Below are positions 10,745 through 22,135 of a stretch of 64,000 nt of DNA, in pieces. How positions within the stretch are numbered: position 1 is the stretch's first letter; each line of letters starts with the position of its first letter. The stretch is from contig NZ_AP024597.1 of the NCBI RefSeq assembly GCF_019704315.1, forward strand, positions 1,674,001 to 1,738,000. Reading direction: 5' to 3'. The DNA comes from Stygiolobus caldivivus. Its GTDB lineage: Archaea > Thermoproteota > Thermoprotei_A > Sulfolobales > Sulfolobaceae. Under the pieces are notes generated by a model. It saw only the letters and a list, made by a program, of their open reading frames with translations, was not told where the DNA came from and ran no database searches. Position numbers and translations under genes: made by a program.

Positions 10745-11149
10745 GTGAACCTCTCGAGAAGAGAGCTTTCCTATCTCCTTGTAATAAAGAAGTACAATGA
10801 TCAAGGGCAGCTTGCAAAGCTCAGTTGGGTCGCAAAACAGCTTAACATATCACCAGCTAGCGCTTACGAGGAATTGTCACACCTTGAAGGTAAAGGATTT
10901 GTAAAAAAGAACAGGAGCGGGATTGAAATAACTGATGAGGGAAAAAAGGCGGTAGATAACTTGATAAAAGCACATAGGGTCATTGAATCCCTATTAGTAG
11001 AAATCGGGTTTTCCCCAGACGAAGCTTGCAAATATTCTACTCAGTTTGACTTTGCTGTCCCTGAGGAAATAATAGATAGGCTACATAAATACTTAGGTGA
11101 ACCAAAAAGATGTCCTCATGGAGAGGAGATACCTATAACTACTTCTTAG
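10745..11149 (+). CDS. DtxR/MntR-family metal-dependent regulator
   Basis: 134 residues starting at a GTG. The N-terminal winged helix (LSWVAKQLNISPASAYEELS, then KKNRSGIEITDEGKKA) is followed by the helical dimerisation and metal domain with HRVIESLLVEIGFSPDEA and a final CPHGEEIP. Both blocks match the order in iron- or manganese-dependent repressors, where the final Cys/His/Glu residues bind metal. The SH3-like third domain is absent, as in MntR-type proteins. It probably senses divalent metal in the cytoplasm. Its targets are not evident, though its own divergent promoter with the aldolase is an obvious candidate. Confidence 0.85.
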   Translation: MNLSRRELSYLLVIKKYNDQGQLAKLSWVAKQLNISPASAYEELSHLEGKGFVKKNRSGIEITDEGKKAVDNLIKAHRVIESLLVEIGFSPDEACKYSTQFDFAVPEEIIDRLHKYLGEPKRCPHGEEIPITTS

Positions 11150-11385
11150 CCGAAAATGAATTTCCCCCATTTATACCTGAATAGTGCCCCTACTATAAGG
11201 AACACTACTGCCATTGGGACAACAATATAAGGTACAAAACTCCACCCCGGCACTTTCTCTAGAACACTCGCTACCCATAACGTTAAAGCAAGGAATATTA
11301 CTAAGGGGCCTAATACTACAAACCAAGTCGTAGCACTCCACTTCTTGGACATAAATAAACACTCACCTTGACAGTATAAATTCAT
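11146..11385 (-). CDS. Small two-span membrane protein
   Basis: 79 residues with two hydrophobic segments (FVVLGPLVIFLALTLWVA and VPYIVVPMAVVFLIVGALF) and a positively charged end. The ATG at 11385 overlaps the stop of the gene before it as ATGA, which argues for translational coupling and for this start; a second Met follows at residue 12. It is the last gene of a three-gene run with the tRNA thiolation gene and the possible primase subunit. I recognise no function. It is convergent with the DtxR-like gene, sharing 4 bp. Confidence 0.65.
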   Translation of the reverse strand: MNLYCQGECLFMSKKWSATTWFVVLGPLVIFLALTLWVASVLEKVPGWSFVPYIVVPMAVVFLIVGALFRYKWGKFIFG

Positions 11386-11858
11386 TCGTTTAAAATTTTT
11401 GTAATTATTTCATACATCTCCTTGTCCTTCTCCTCAATCCTTTTAAGAGACCACGGTAATAATTTCTTAACCTTAACCCCCCTAACTACCGATTTTAGCC
11501 ACGATTCGTAGACCTTACCACCGCTCTTAGAATAAAACTCCTCAAGCTCTTCTACTGCTTGGTCCTCTTCCAGTCCCTTTACGTTAACTAAATACCTGCT
11601 AGCCACGTATAATATAAACCGCTTTCTACAATCCGGTAATCCCTTTTCTAAGACTTTCTCTACCCACTGATAGTTAATTTTCCTACGTACAGGCGGGAAG
11701 ACCCCTTCGACCTCAAAAAGTATTTCTCCTTTCTCGTCATATACTTTTGAGTACTTCCCGTCAAAGACTACATACCCCGCGTATGAACCGTCAGGGTAAC
11801 TCAGGGTATACCTGATCACCTTTTTCTCCTTTTCACCTTCATTTCCCTCTTGCTTCAC
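11382..11858 (-). CDS. Possible DNA primase noncatalytic subunit PriX
   Basis: 158 residues. After a charged N-terminus comes a beta section ([17 protein letters not shown]), then a helical domain with [20 protein letters not shown], an acidic helix [28 protein letters not shown] and [13 protein letters not shown]. The length and the RRxFxLxxxARYL-like helix resemble what I remember of PriX, the third subunit of the Sulfolobales primase, which helps bind substrate nucleotide. That identification is from memory of the family pattern and is unproven. The gene overlaps the upstream tRNA thiolation gene by 20 bp, so both are probably co-transcribed. Confidence 0.45.
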   Translation of the reverse strand: MKQEGNEGEKEKKVIRYTLSYPDGSYAGYVVFDGKYSKVYDEKGEILFEVEGVFPPVRRKINYQWVEKVLEKGLPDCRKRFILYVASRYLVNVKGLEEDQAVEELEEFYSKSGGKVYESWLKSVVRGVKVKKLLPWSLKRIEEKDKEMYEIITKILNE

Positions 11859-12798
11859 TTAAGACACCCATAGATATACGTGTAGCGCAGAAAGAACAAA
11901 TATCCCTACCCTTAGATGTCGGTCTGCCACATATCTTACACTTTGAGACCTCATCTTCCTTTACGTACTCTTTTTCAAGAGGTTTCTGTATTTTGTCAAT
12001 GAAGTTCTGCACTAACATTAACATAAACCCGGGTATCTCGTCCTCCATCTCCTCAAGTTTTCTCCTTATCTTATCCTGAGTAGCCCCTCCGACCCTGAAC
12101 GTATGGGGGCATGAGTCATAGATAAACGGAATCTTATTGACTAAAGCGTAGGTAAGTATCTCCTTTTCGTATATCAGAAAGAGGGGCTTTATCTTCTTAA
12201 CTTTGTACCCCTTTTCTGGAGGAGAAACCGGCTTTAACCTGGACAAGTCTAATACGTCACCGCTGAAGTAACCGGAAAGTATAAACTGGGCCATATCGTT
12301 TAAATTATGTCCAGTAGCTATAGTATCCAACCCCTCTTTTTCCGCTATATCGTTAAGGGTATACCTCTTTACTAGACCGCAAGTGCTACACACGGGTCTC
12401 CTGATCTTATGCTTGGCCTCATCTATCGTGAAACCGTATTGCTCTTTTACTCTAACAACTTTGTACCTAATTCCTAGCATTTCGAAATTTTTTACTGCAA
12501 ATTCTGTACTTTTAGACGAGTAACCTTTGCCCATGTCAATTCCTAAATCTATGTTAATCCCCACCAGTTCAAAACCATAGATTTTAGACAAGTTGTACAT
12601 TAGGTGGAGAAGGGTAGTACTATCCTTACCTCCTGAGACTGCCACTCCGACCCTATTGACCCCATCTAACATGTTGTATTTTTTGGCGACCCTCTCCAAT
12701 CTATGTTCTAACCACTCTGAAAAGTGGTTCTTACAGAGAGCGATATTAGCATAAGGTATTTTAATTATAGCTTTCTCATCACATTTGTTACACTTCAT
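11839..12798 (-). CDS. tRNA 2-thiouridine synthetase, TtuA/NcsA family
   Basis: 319 residues. Zinc ligands C3/C6 and C22/H25 open the protein. The PP-loop SGGKDS (55-60) binds and activates ATP. C137 and C140 in CSTC plus C230 in DSCPH are placed like the three [4Fe-4S] ligands of TtuA. A second zinc ribbon C287/C290/C301/C304 closes it. Family knowledge: adenylates and thiolates tRNA uridine (position 54 for TtuA, 34 for Ncs6) using sulfur from a ubiquitin-like carrier. Which of the two uridines is modified cannot be read here. It is the first gene of a tightly overlapping three-gene set. Confidence 0.9.
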   Translation of the reverse strand: MKCNKCDEKAIIKIPYANIALCKNHFSEWLEHRLERVAKKYNMLDGVNRVGVAVSGGKDSTTLLHLMYNLSKIYGFELVGINIDLGIDMGKGYSSKSTEFAVKNFEMLGIRYKVVRVKEQYGFTIDEAKHKIRRPVCSTCGLVKRYTLNDIAEKEGLDTIATGHNLNDMAQFILSGYFSGDVLDLSRLKPVSPPEKGYKVKKIKPLFLIYEKEILTYALVNKIPFIYDSCPHTFRVGGATQDKIRRKLEEMEDEIPGFMLMLVQNFIDKIQKPLEKEYVKEDEVSKCKICGRPTSKGRDICSFCATRISMGVLSEARGK

Positions 12799-12850
12799 AA
12801 TCCTAACTTTCGCATCAAAAAATATAAGCTAGACTGTAAAGGTTAAACCA

Positions 12851-13534
12851 ATGCAAATTCTAGTAGAAGTACATCCGAAGCACAAGTTAGAAAAGCTAGT
12901 AAAGACTATATCACTACTTGAGCCATTTGACGGATTTGACGTCCCAGACTCACCGTTAGGTTTACCTTCACCATTAGCTTCCGTAGTAGGGACTTTAATA
13001 AGGCAGACTCTAAGGGACGATAAGAAAAGAGTAATAATAAACCAAAGGACTCTAGATATAAATGAGCTATTTATACATTCGCTGTCCGTCACGAGCAAGA
13101 TGATGGGCTTTGACGTTACGTTCACCAGAGGGGATAAGCCTAAAATTGGGAAGGAAGTAGGTTACGTCTCTCCAGAAGATGCAGTTAGGATAGCTAAAGG
13201 ATATGGAGTGATGTCGGGGTTAATGTTAAGCATGAGGAAAAATAAGGAAGAGATAGAGGAGAGGATTAGAAACGGCAACGCTGATTTTTATTTGGTATTA
13301 AGGTTAGAAGACCCTGAACAGCTCAACAGACTAAATACTTCCCTCATGATCCCTTACGTGATAGTAAAGACTGAGAAAAACAAAGAGGTTGCTAGTACTC
13401 TCAACCAGCCTACAATAGAAGCTGAGAAGGCTATTGACTTTATTATGTCACTAAAAGAAAAGGGTATAAATAATGTTTTACTTTCAGCATTAGGTGACTA
13501 TGAAACTTTATTACAAATACTAAAGAAAATTTAG
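12851..13534 (+). CDS. Methylenetetrahydrofolate reductase-like protein
   Basis: 227 residues. The opening ILVEVHPKHK, the segment LEPFDGFDVPDSPLGLPSP and the mid-protein MSGLMLSMRK recall the TIM-barrel flavoprotein family of 5,10-methylenetetrahydrofolate reductases, which start with a conserved Glu and have a similar DxPDxP stretch. The protein is shorter than the usual 290 residues and the later flavin-binding segments are hard to match. A relative with an altered role in C1 metabolism is possible. It is divergent from the tRNA thiolation gene and shares a short AT-rich promoter spacer with it. Confidence 0.5.
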   Translation: MQILVEVHPKHKLEKLVKTISLLEPFDGFDVPDSPLGLPSPLASVVGTLIRQTLRDDKKRVIINQRTLDINELFIHSLSVTSKMMGFDVTFTRGDKPKIGKEVGYVSPEDAVRIAKGYGVMSGLMLSMRKNKEEIEERIRNGNADFYLVLRLEDPEQLNRLNTSLMIPYVIVKTEKNKEVASTLNQPTIEAEKAIDFIMSLKEKGINNVLLSALGDYETLLQILKKI

Positions 13535-13568
13535 CAAAATTATGAAAAAAGTAGTTATGAATAACTGA

Positions 13569-15071
13569 TCATTCTGGAGGTATTTCTTTATAAATCAAGT
13601 TTAAGTCCACTCCTTTCTTCTGGTTATACAAATACGATACTACGTAAACTATAGCAGAACCTACTAAAGTGCCCAAGACAAATACTAGTGTTATGAAGTC
13701 TATCCCGTTGCTCGTCATAAAACCGAAGTCTGAGTTAGTAGCTGATACGTAAGTTAAATAAGTGAAGTAACCTATAGATACTATAGAGGCAGGAACCAGT
13801 ACTGTGACCCTATTTCTCAGACCGTGAATAAGACCTGCAATAGATACTACTAAAAAGTATAGGGCACCAAGTACCGTGGCACCGTATAACGCCAAGGCAT
13901 TTTGGGAACCCAAGAAAAATATTACCCCTAAGAAAAACGTCACTAACCCTAAATCTAAAAGGTGAGTGTAAACTGGGCTACCGTTCTTGCTTACGGAAGC
14001 AAATAAAGAGGGCAGAACCCTGTCAAAGGCCATTGCAAACATGTAACGAGAAAATACCACTACCCCGTAAGATAATATAAAGAACTCCCACACTATAAGA
14101 CCAAGACCTATTATCCATTCTAGAATAACATTACCCGACATGCCTATAGCTACGTTCCAGAACGTATACGTGAACCCGTTTTTCATAAACTCCGCTGTAG
14201 TAAAACCGTAGCCCCCTACATAGTACATTACCCCGTACCCGGCCTCTACGAGTATAAACGTCAATATTAAGCTCACAAACACGTTATATTTTAGTGCGTC
14301 CTTACCCTTTATCTCCGCTGCAACTGCTGGACCTGCTTGCATCCACGGAAAAGTGTAAAGGGCTAGGAAAGGTAGCATGAAAAGCGTTGCCCCCCAACTG
14401 AAGCTAGGGCCGTTATAGCTTACCTTAGAAGCGCCTATCGCACTTAAAACAGTACCGATTTTAGCCGAAAAATCACCAGCACCCCCCAGTAATACGATTA
14501 TGGCAATTATCGTAGCTGATAGGGAGAATAGACCTAGCACCGTAATAAGCGAATACCCCCACTTTGCCTTAAAGATATTTATAGCTATTATTACGGCCAT
14601 TACGGAGAACGCTAATATGAAAGAAGGGATAGGTGACGCAAGGCTGTTCCCTAAGCTTACTAGGTATTGTTGGCCGTTTAGGGCACCTATTTCCGATAGA
14701 ACCGATTGTATAGCTGAAGAGGCGAAAAAGGCCGTCAATGCAAAGTAGGCAATAGACTCTATCATTATGGAGAGGGCCATTATAACTCCTATACCTCCAT
14801 GTAAAGTCCTCGATATCCATACATAGTCCCCGCCAGTTCTGGGTACTTTCCTGATAAAGTATGTGTAGATTAAGGCTTGTGGAAGCGCAAATATTAATCC
14901 AATTAAGGTGGCAACGAGTAAATTAGAACCGGGTTGGACGTAAGGTGTTATGCTATTATAAAGGGCTAACCCTGCAGACATATTACCTACATTTAACATT
15001 ATAACGTCTAACATACTTACTTGTTTAATAAGCCCTGAGGACTCTCGGACAAAAACGTGGCTTTTCTCCAT
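13569..15071 (-). CDS. APC-family amino acid permease
   Basis: 500 residues with about 12 membrane spans. The first span contains MLNVGNMSAGLALYNSITP, the unwound-helix position that holds the substrate carboxylate in LeuT-fold carriers, followed by RKVPRTGGDYVWISR, a diagnostic APC loop. FPWMQAGPAVAAEIKGKD fits span six and the loop after it. The protein should import or exchange amino acids or amines across the cytoplasmic membrane. The substrate is not determinable. It stands as a single gene with its own promoter in the spacer before the oxidoreductase at 15217. Confidence 0.88.
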   Translation of the reverse strand: MEKSHVFVRESSGLIKQVSMLDVIMLNVGNMSAGLALYNSITPYVQPGSNLLVATLIGLIFALPQALIYTYFIRKVPRTGGDYVWISRTLHGGIGVIMALSIMIESIAYFALTAFFASSAIQSVLSEIGALNGQQYLVSLGNSLASPIPSFILAFSVMAVIIAINIFKAKWGYSLITVLGLFSLSATIIAIIVLLGGAGDFSAKIGTVLSAIGASKVSYNGPSFSWGATLFMLPFLALYTFPWMQAGPAVAAEIKGKDALKYNVFVSLILTFILVEAGYGVMYYVGGYGFTTAEFMKNGFTYTFWNVAIGMSGNVILEWIIGLGLIVWEFFILSYGVVVFSRYMFAMAFDRVLPSLFASVSKNGSPVYTHLLDLGLVTFFLGVIFFLGSQNALALYGATVLGALYFLVVSIAGLIHGLRNRVTVLVPASIVSIGYFTYLTYVSATNSDFGFMTSNGIDFITLVFVLGTLVGSAIVYVVSYLYNQKKGVDLNLIYKEIPPE

Positions 15072-15216
15072 AAAGTACCCATTTTGGACTATTACTCGTA
15101 CTAACTAATAAAGTTTACATTTTTACGTAAAGCAGTTATTGTATCTACACGGGGGTCTTTTTACTTAATCATGTAAAAAGCCCAAGACTTAAATAAAAAC
15201 AAGTATAATAAATCGT

Positions 15217-18704
<3,488 letters not shown>

Positions 18705-18706
18705 GG

Positions 18707-19753
18707 ATGTCTGCTGACCTACAGCTAGAGTCTCTGCTGTCAGATGATAAAATCTCTGCCTTAACAAAGGTAGTTGAAATTTTATCTACGGCTGAAAACA
18801 AATATGGGTTACTGTCTGCAATTCAAGGTTTTTTATCTGACGAAGAGATGCTAGGTAAGGTATTATCTTCTGTCATAAATGACCAGACACTAGGTCTTAT
18901 GACTAAGTGGAATAATTTAATGAAGCTTGCAGACAAGTTTGCCGATGAAACAACCATAGAAAACTTAAACGCTGTACTAGACCTAGTTGGCATACTAAAC
19001 AAGACTGGTATTCTAGACCCCATTAAAGGACTATTACAAGACGAAGAAACACTAGGAAAAATCCTATCTGCAATAGTAAATGACACCACACTGAACCTAA
19101 TGAGCAAATGGGGAAACCTAGTAAAGCTTGCAGACAAGTTTGCCGATGAAACAACCATAGAAAACTTAAACGCTGTACTAGACCTAGTTGGCATACTAAA
19201 CAAGACTGGTATTCTAGACCCCATTAAAGGACTATTACAAGACGAAGAAACACTAGGAAAAATCCTATCTGCAATAGTAAATGACACCACACTGAACCTA
19301 ATGAGCAAATGGGGAAACCTAGTAAAGCTAATGGAATTTGCCTCTAACGAAGAAACTATAACTACGCTGAATGACGTATTGGAACTTTATGGTAAACTAA
19401 AGAAACTCGGCTTAATAGACGTAGTTAAGGGAGTACTTGACGATGAGGAGACTATAGGAAAAGTTATGTCAGCTTTAGTGAATGACTTTACATTTAATTT
19501 ATTATCTAACTGGAATCTTATAGTAAGTGATCTAGCAAAAATAGACTTAACTAACTTTAAGTACTACACCTTACTGGTCAACGAGACTGGAGAAGCGTTA
19601 AAAGAAGAAAAAATCTTGAAAATTGACCATTGGTGGGACTTACTCAACATGTTCAAGGACCCTGAAGTAAGAGTTGGTTTAGGCGTAGTAGTGGCAATCC
19701 TAAAGCACATCGGAAGATATCATATGCAATATATAGGAGACGGTAAAAAGTAA
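18707..19753 (+). CDS. DUF1641-type helical-repeat protein, partner of SQR
   Basis: 348 residues made of four related helical units of about 67 residues with the shared pattern GLLxDEETLGKxLSAxVND. Units two and three are identical in protein and DNA. The C-terminal DPEVRVGLGVVVAILKHIG is the signature I associate with DUF1641 and also occurs in the protein at 31920. There are no Cys, signal peptide or membrane spans, though many units have amphipathic helices. Position 2 bp after sqr implies a structural or membrane-anchoring partner for the quinone reductase. That role is inferred. Confidence 0.8.
   Translation: MSADLQLESLLSDDKISALTKVVEILSTAENKYGLLSAIQGFLSDEEMLGKVLSSVINDQTLGLMTKWNNLMKLADKFADETTIENLNAVLDLVGILNKTGILDPIKGLLQDEETLGKILSAIVNDTTLNLMSKWGNLVKLADKFADETTIENLNAVLDLVGILNKTGILDPIKGLLQDEETLGKILSAIVNDTTLNLMSKWGNLVKLMEFASNEETITTLNDVLELYGKLKKLGLIDVVKGVLDDEETIGKVMSALVNDFTFNLLSNWNLIVSDLAKIDLTNFKYYTLLVNETGEALKEEKILKIDHWWDLLNMFKDPEVRVGLGVVVAILKHIGRYHMQYIGDGKK
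18923..19324 (+). repeat. Exact 201-bp tandem duplication inside the DUF1641 gene
   Basis: Two adjacent copies of 201 bp (67 codons), 18923-19123 and 19124-19324, are identical base for base by eye, each beginning AAGCTTGCAGACAAG. The repeat adds one complete helical unit and keeps the frame. The flanking units have the same pattern but are clearly diverged. Lack of any silent change points to a recent event or ongoing gene conversion. Confidence 0.9.
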
Positions 19754-19802
19754 TAAACAAGAATAATAATATTTTTTACTTCTACTCTCTTTTCTTTATT
19801 GC

Positions 19803-20324
19803 GTGAAACTATACACTCACTTATTATTCTCTACAGGCTTACTTACACTGTTAGGCACAACACTAACCCATCATTTCTATGCATCACTCCTCTTTTCAGG
19901 AGTAGTAGCGAGTATAGGGAACACACTCATCGACAGGCTGGGGCACGAAACGAGGTACTTTTCAGGGAGGGAAGTAATAAGGAGGACACCGCTAACACAC
20001 ACCGTCCCCAGAAGTGTAATGTGGGGAGTAATACCAGCAGTAATAATAACTGGCTTATACTACTTAACGTTTAACCAACTCACACCCAGAATTATAGAAC
20101 TTACAATCATAAGCTTATTAAATGGCCCGTCCCACATGCTCCTCGACGCTTTCACAGAAAGGGGGATATACCGTAAGGTGAACGGGAAGTGGAGGAGAGT
20201 AGCACTAGCACACTTCCGCTATAACGACTTAGCGGTGAATAGCTTAGCCTCATTGACAGGTATACTAATGCTCTTCGTAGCAATGCAGTTAACACATCCT
20301 TACTATTACAGTTATTATCCCTAG
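19803..20324 (+). CDS. DUF1286-like membrane protein (YdjM-type hydrolase fold)
   Basis: 173 residues from a GTG start. Three to four hydrophobic segments and scattered His/Asp motifs are visible: THLLFSTG near the start, IDRLGHE, RRTPLTHTVPRS and GPSHMLLDAFTERGIY. This arrangement matches the small membrane-bound metal-dependent hydrolase-like proteins (YdjM/DUF457 group) that archaeal annotation often calls DUF1286, known from Sulfolobales chromosomes and mobile elements. The catalytic activity is not established. It follows the DUF1641 gene by 49 bp but likely has its own promoter. Confidence 0.6.
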   Translation: MKLYTHLLFSTGLLTLLGTTLTHHFYASLLFSGVVASIGNTLIDRLGHETRYFSGREVIRRTPLTHTVPRSVMWGVIPAVIITGLYYLTFNQLTPRIIELTIISLLNGPSHMLLDAFTERGIYRKVNGKWRRVALAHFRYNDLAVNSLASLTGILMLFVAMQLTHPYYYSYYP

Positions 20325-20369
20325 ATTGTCACTAATTAGACCTCTTTGTATAAACTTTCACTACACATA

Positions 20370-20424
20370 TTCTCAGTTTAAAGGAATTACTTCATCGTTC
20401 CGTTACGGTCGCTTTCATCACGCA
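20370..20424 (-). ncRNA. Candidate C/D-box guide sRNA
   Basis: On the minus strand the order is C box GTGATGA (20421-20415), a 16-nt guide-like stretch, C' box CGATGAAG, a 13-nt guide-like stretch, and D box CTGA (20376-20373). This is the clearest C/D pattern in the window. It lies in the 170-bp gap between the DUF1286-like gene and the kinase gene, away from coding sequence. The D' box is weak. The two guide segments could be compared with 16S, 23S and tRNA sequence to find methylation targets. Confidence 0.6.
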
Positions 20425-20493
20425 GTTTTTCATTTTGTGATCAAGTATTTAAGGTCTTACGTGCTAATACTTATTTTAGCTTTCTTGATATAG

Positions 20494-22095
20494 GTGATAG
20501 AATTGTCATTATGGTATAACATTAAAGACTCTGATGTTTACCTCCACAAGGGTATTACCTACTACAGTCAGGGGCTCTATGACGACGCGTTAGGGATGTT
20601 TGAAATGGCCCTGAAAGTAGACCCGGCAAACGTCGAGGCACATAATTATAAGGGACTTTCTTTAATAGGCCTTAGTAGATATGATGAAGCCCAAAGAGAA
20701 TTTGAGGATGTCTTAAAACTAGACCCACAGAACCTCGTTGCCCATCTAGGTCTTGGAGTAGTACTCCTAAACAAGGGAAAGTATGAAGAAGCTTTAAAGG
20801 AATTTAACAAAGTGTCAAGGAAAAACCCTAACTCAGTAGAGGTACATAACCTGAAAGGACAAGCATATTATAAAATGGGTAAGTATGAGTCTGCAATCAG
20901 GCAATACAATGAAGCACTTAAGCTAGACCCAAAAAACGCAGCAATCCATTACAATAAAGGTCTAGTCTATTTTGCCATGGGGAATTATAGAAAGGCTATT
21001 GAGGAATTTGATATAGCAGTCACGCTGGAGCCTACCCTCTTTGAGGCGATTAGGAAATTAGAAGAGGCAAAACTTAAACTTTCACAGCAACCCCCTAAGA
21101 CCAGACAACACAGGGCTGTAAAAAATACACAAGATATAGATTATAGTAAATGGATAGGGAGGAAAATATACGGTTATAAAATAGAAAATATACTCGGTGA
21201 AGGGGGTTTCGGTATTGTATTCTTAGTGAGCTATAGTGGAAAATACTATGCCATGAAAGTCAGGAAGATCTCTTATTCCCAAGGTATATCCAACAGTCTA
21301 ACTAAGATAGCCTTAGATGTCTTCCAGGACCTCCAGACAGAGTCGGCGAACTTAATTAGCTTATCTAAAAAGTCCCCTCACCTAGTCGAGATCTATGCGA
21401 TTTATATAGATTCTAACAAGTTGAGGAACGCAATTGAAGGGAACATGAGAGAATATACTCAAAGCCCGCCGGCGATTATAATGGAATATATGGAAGGAGG
21501 TGATATAAGGTCAATAGTAAATGACCGTATAGTATACTCTTCTTTGTGGTACAAAGTCGTAGCCTCAATAGGGTACCAAATAGCCAGTGCCCTTGAAGTA
21601 GTCCATAAAGAGGGTTACGTCCACTTAGACGTAAAACCTGAAAACTTCTTTTTATCTAAAAAAGTGAACGTAAATACAGCCCAGGACCTTCTGTCCTACT
21701 TTTCCGGCGGTAGCCTGACCGTAAAGCTAGGAGACTTAGGTGCTGCAAAAAGGATCGGTCAGAGAGTGACAGAGATTTCGCCACTTTATGCACCGCCAGA
21801 ACAGTTCAACCCGAACTCGATAGCCGACCCTAAAATGGACATATTTGCTCTGGGTGCGTCCTTATACTCTCTGTACAAAGGAGTAAGCGGTTTTAATCCA
21901 CCTGAAATATCTAACTCCACCTATCCCGACGTAGTCAGTAAGTATTACGCTTACTTTAACAACCTAGTAAACGACTGTAATATGAGAGGGCAAAACTGCA
22001 ACACCCTAGAGAGGGTACTCTTATGGCTAGTGCATCCAGACCCGCGCCAAAGACCTTCAATGACCACAGTAAAGGAATGGTTAAGTAGGGTATAG
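20494..22095 (+). CDS. TPR domain-Ser/Thr protein kinase fusion
   Basis: 533 residues. Five or so tetratricopeptide repeats (about 13-190, e.g. AHNYKGLSLIGLSRYDEA) are joined by a polar linker to a Hanks-type kinase. Kinase motifs: GEGGFG (235-240), catalytic Lys in AMK (K255), HLDVKPEN (377-384) with D379, DLG (414-416) in place of DFG, and APPEQ. All catalytic residues are present, so it should be active and cytosolic. A GGTGAT ribosome-binding site precedes a TTG at 20503, which may be the real start rather than the GTG at 20494. Archaeal TPR kinases are known but their targets mostly are not. Confidence 0.88.
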   Translation: MIELSLWYNIKDSDVYLHKGITYYSQGLYDDALGMFEMALKVDPANVEAHNYKGLSLIGLSRYDEAQREFEDVLKLDPQNLVAHLGLGVVLLNKGKYEEALKEFNKVSRKNPNSVEVHNLKGQAYYKMGKYESAIRQYNEALKLDPKNAAIHYNKGLVYFAMGNYRKAIEEFDIAVTLEPTLFEAIRKLEEAKLKLSQQPPKTRQHRAVKNTQDIDYSKWIGRKIYGYKIENILGEGGFGIVFLVSYSGKYYAMKVRKISYSQGISNSLTKIALDVFQDLQTESANLISLSKKSPHLVEIYAIYIDSNKLRNAIEGNMREYTQSPPAIIMEYMEGGDIRSIVNDRIVYSSLWYKVVASIGYQIASALEVVHKEGYVHLDVKPENFFLSKKVNVNTAQDLLSYFSGGSLTVKLGDLGAAKRIGQRVTEISPLYAPPEQFNPNSIADPKMDIFALGASLYSLYKGVSGFNPPEISNSTYPDVVSKYYAYFNNLVNDCNMRGQNCNTLERVLLWLVHPDPRQRPSMTTVKEWLSRV

Positions 22096-22135
22096 AAGGA
22101 GAAACTTTTTACCCTTGGAATAGAATGGATAACTA

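Noticed and set aside
18823-19308. Long minus-strand open frame (161 codons) across the DUF1641 repeats
   Set aside because: It is the antisense shadow of the repeated coding sequence; its own repeats come only from the tandem duplication, and the plus-strand gene has a clear family and operon context.
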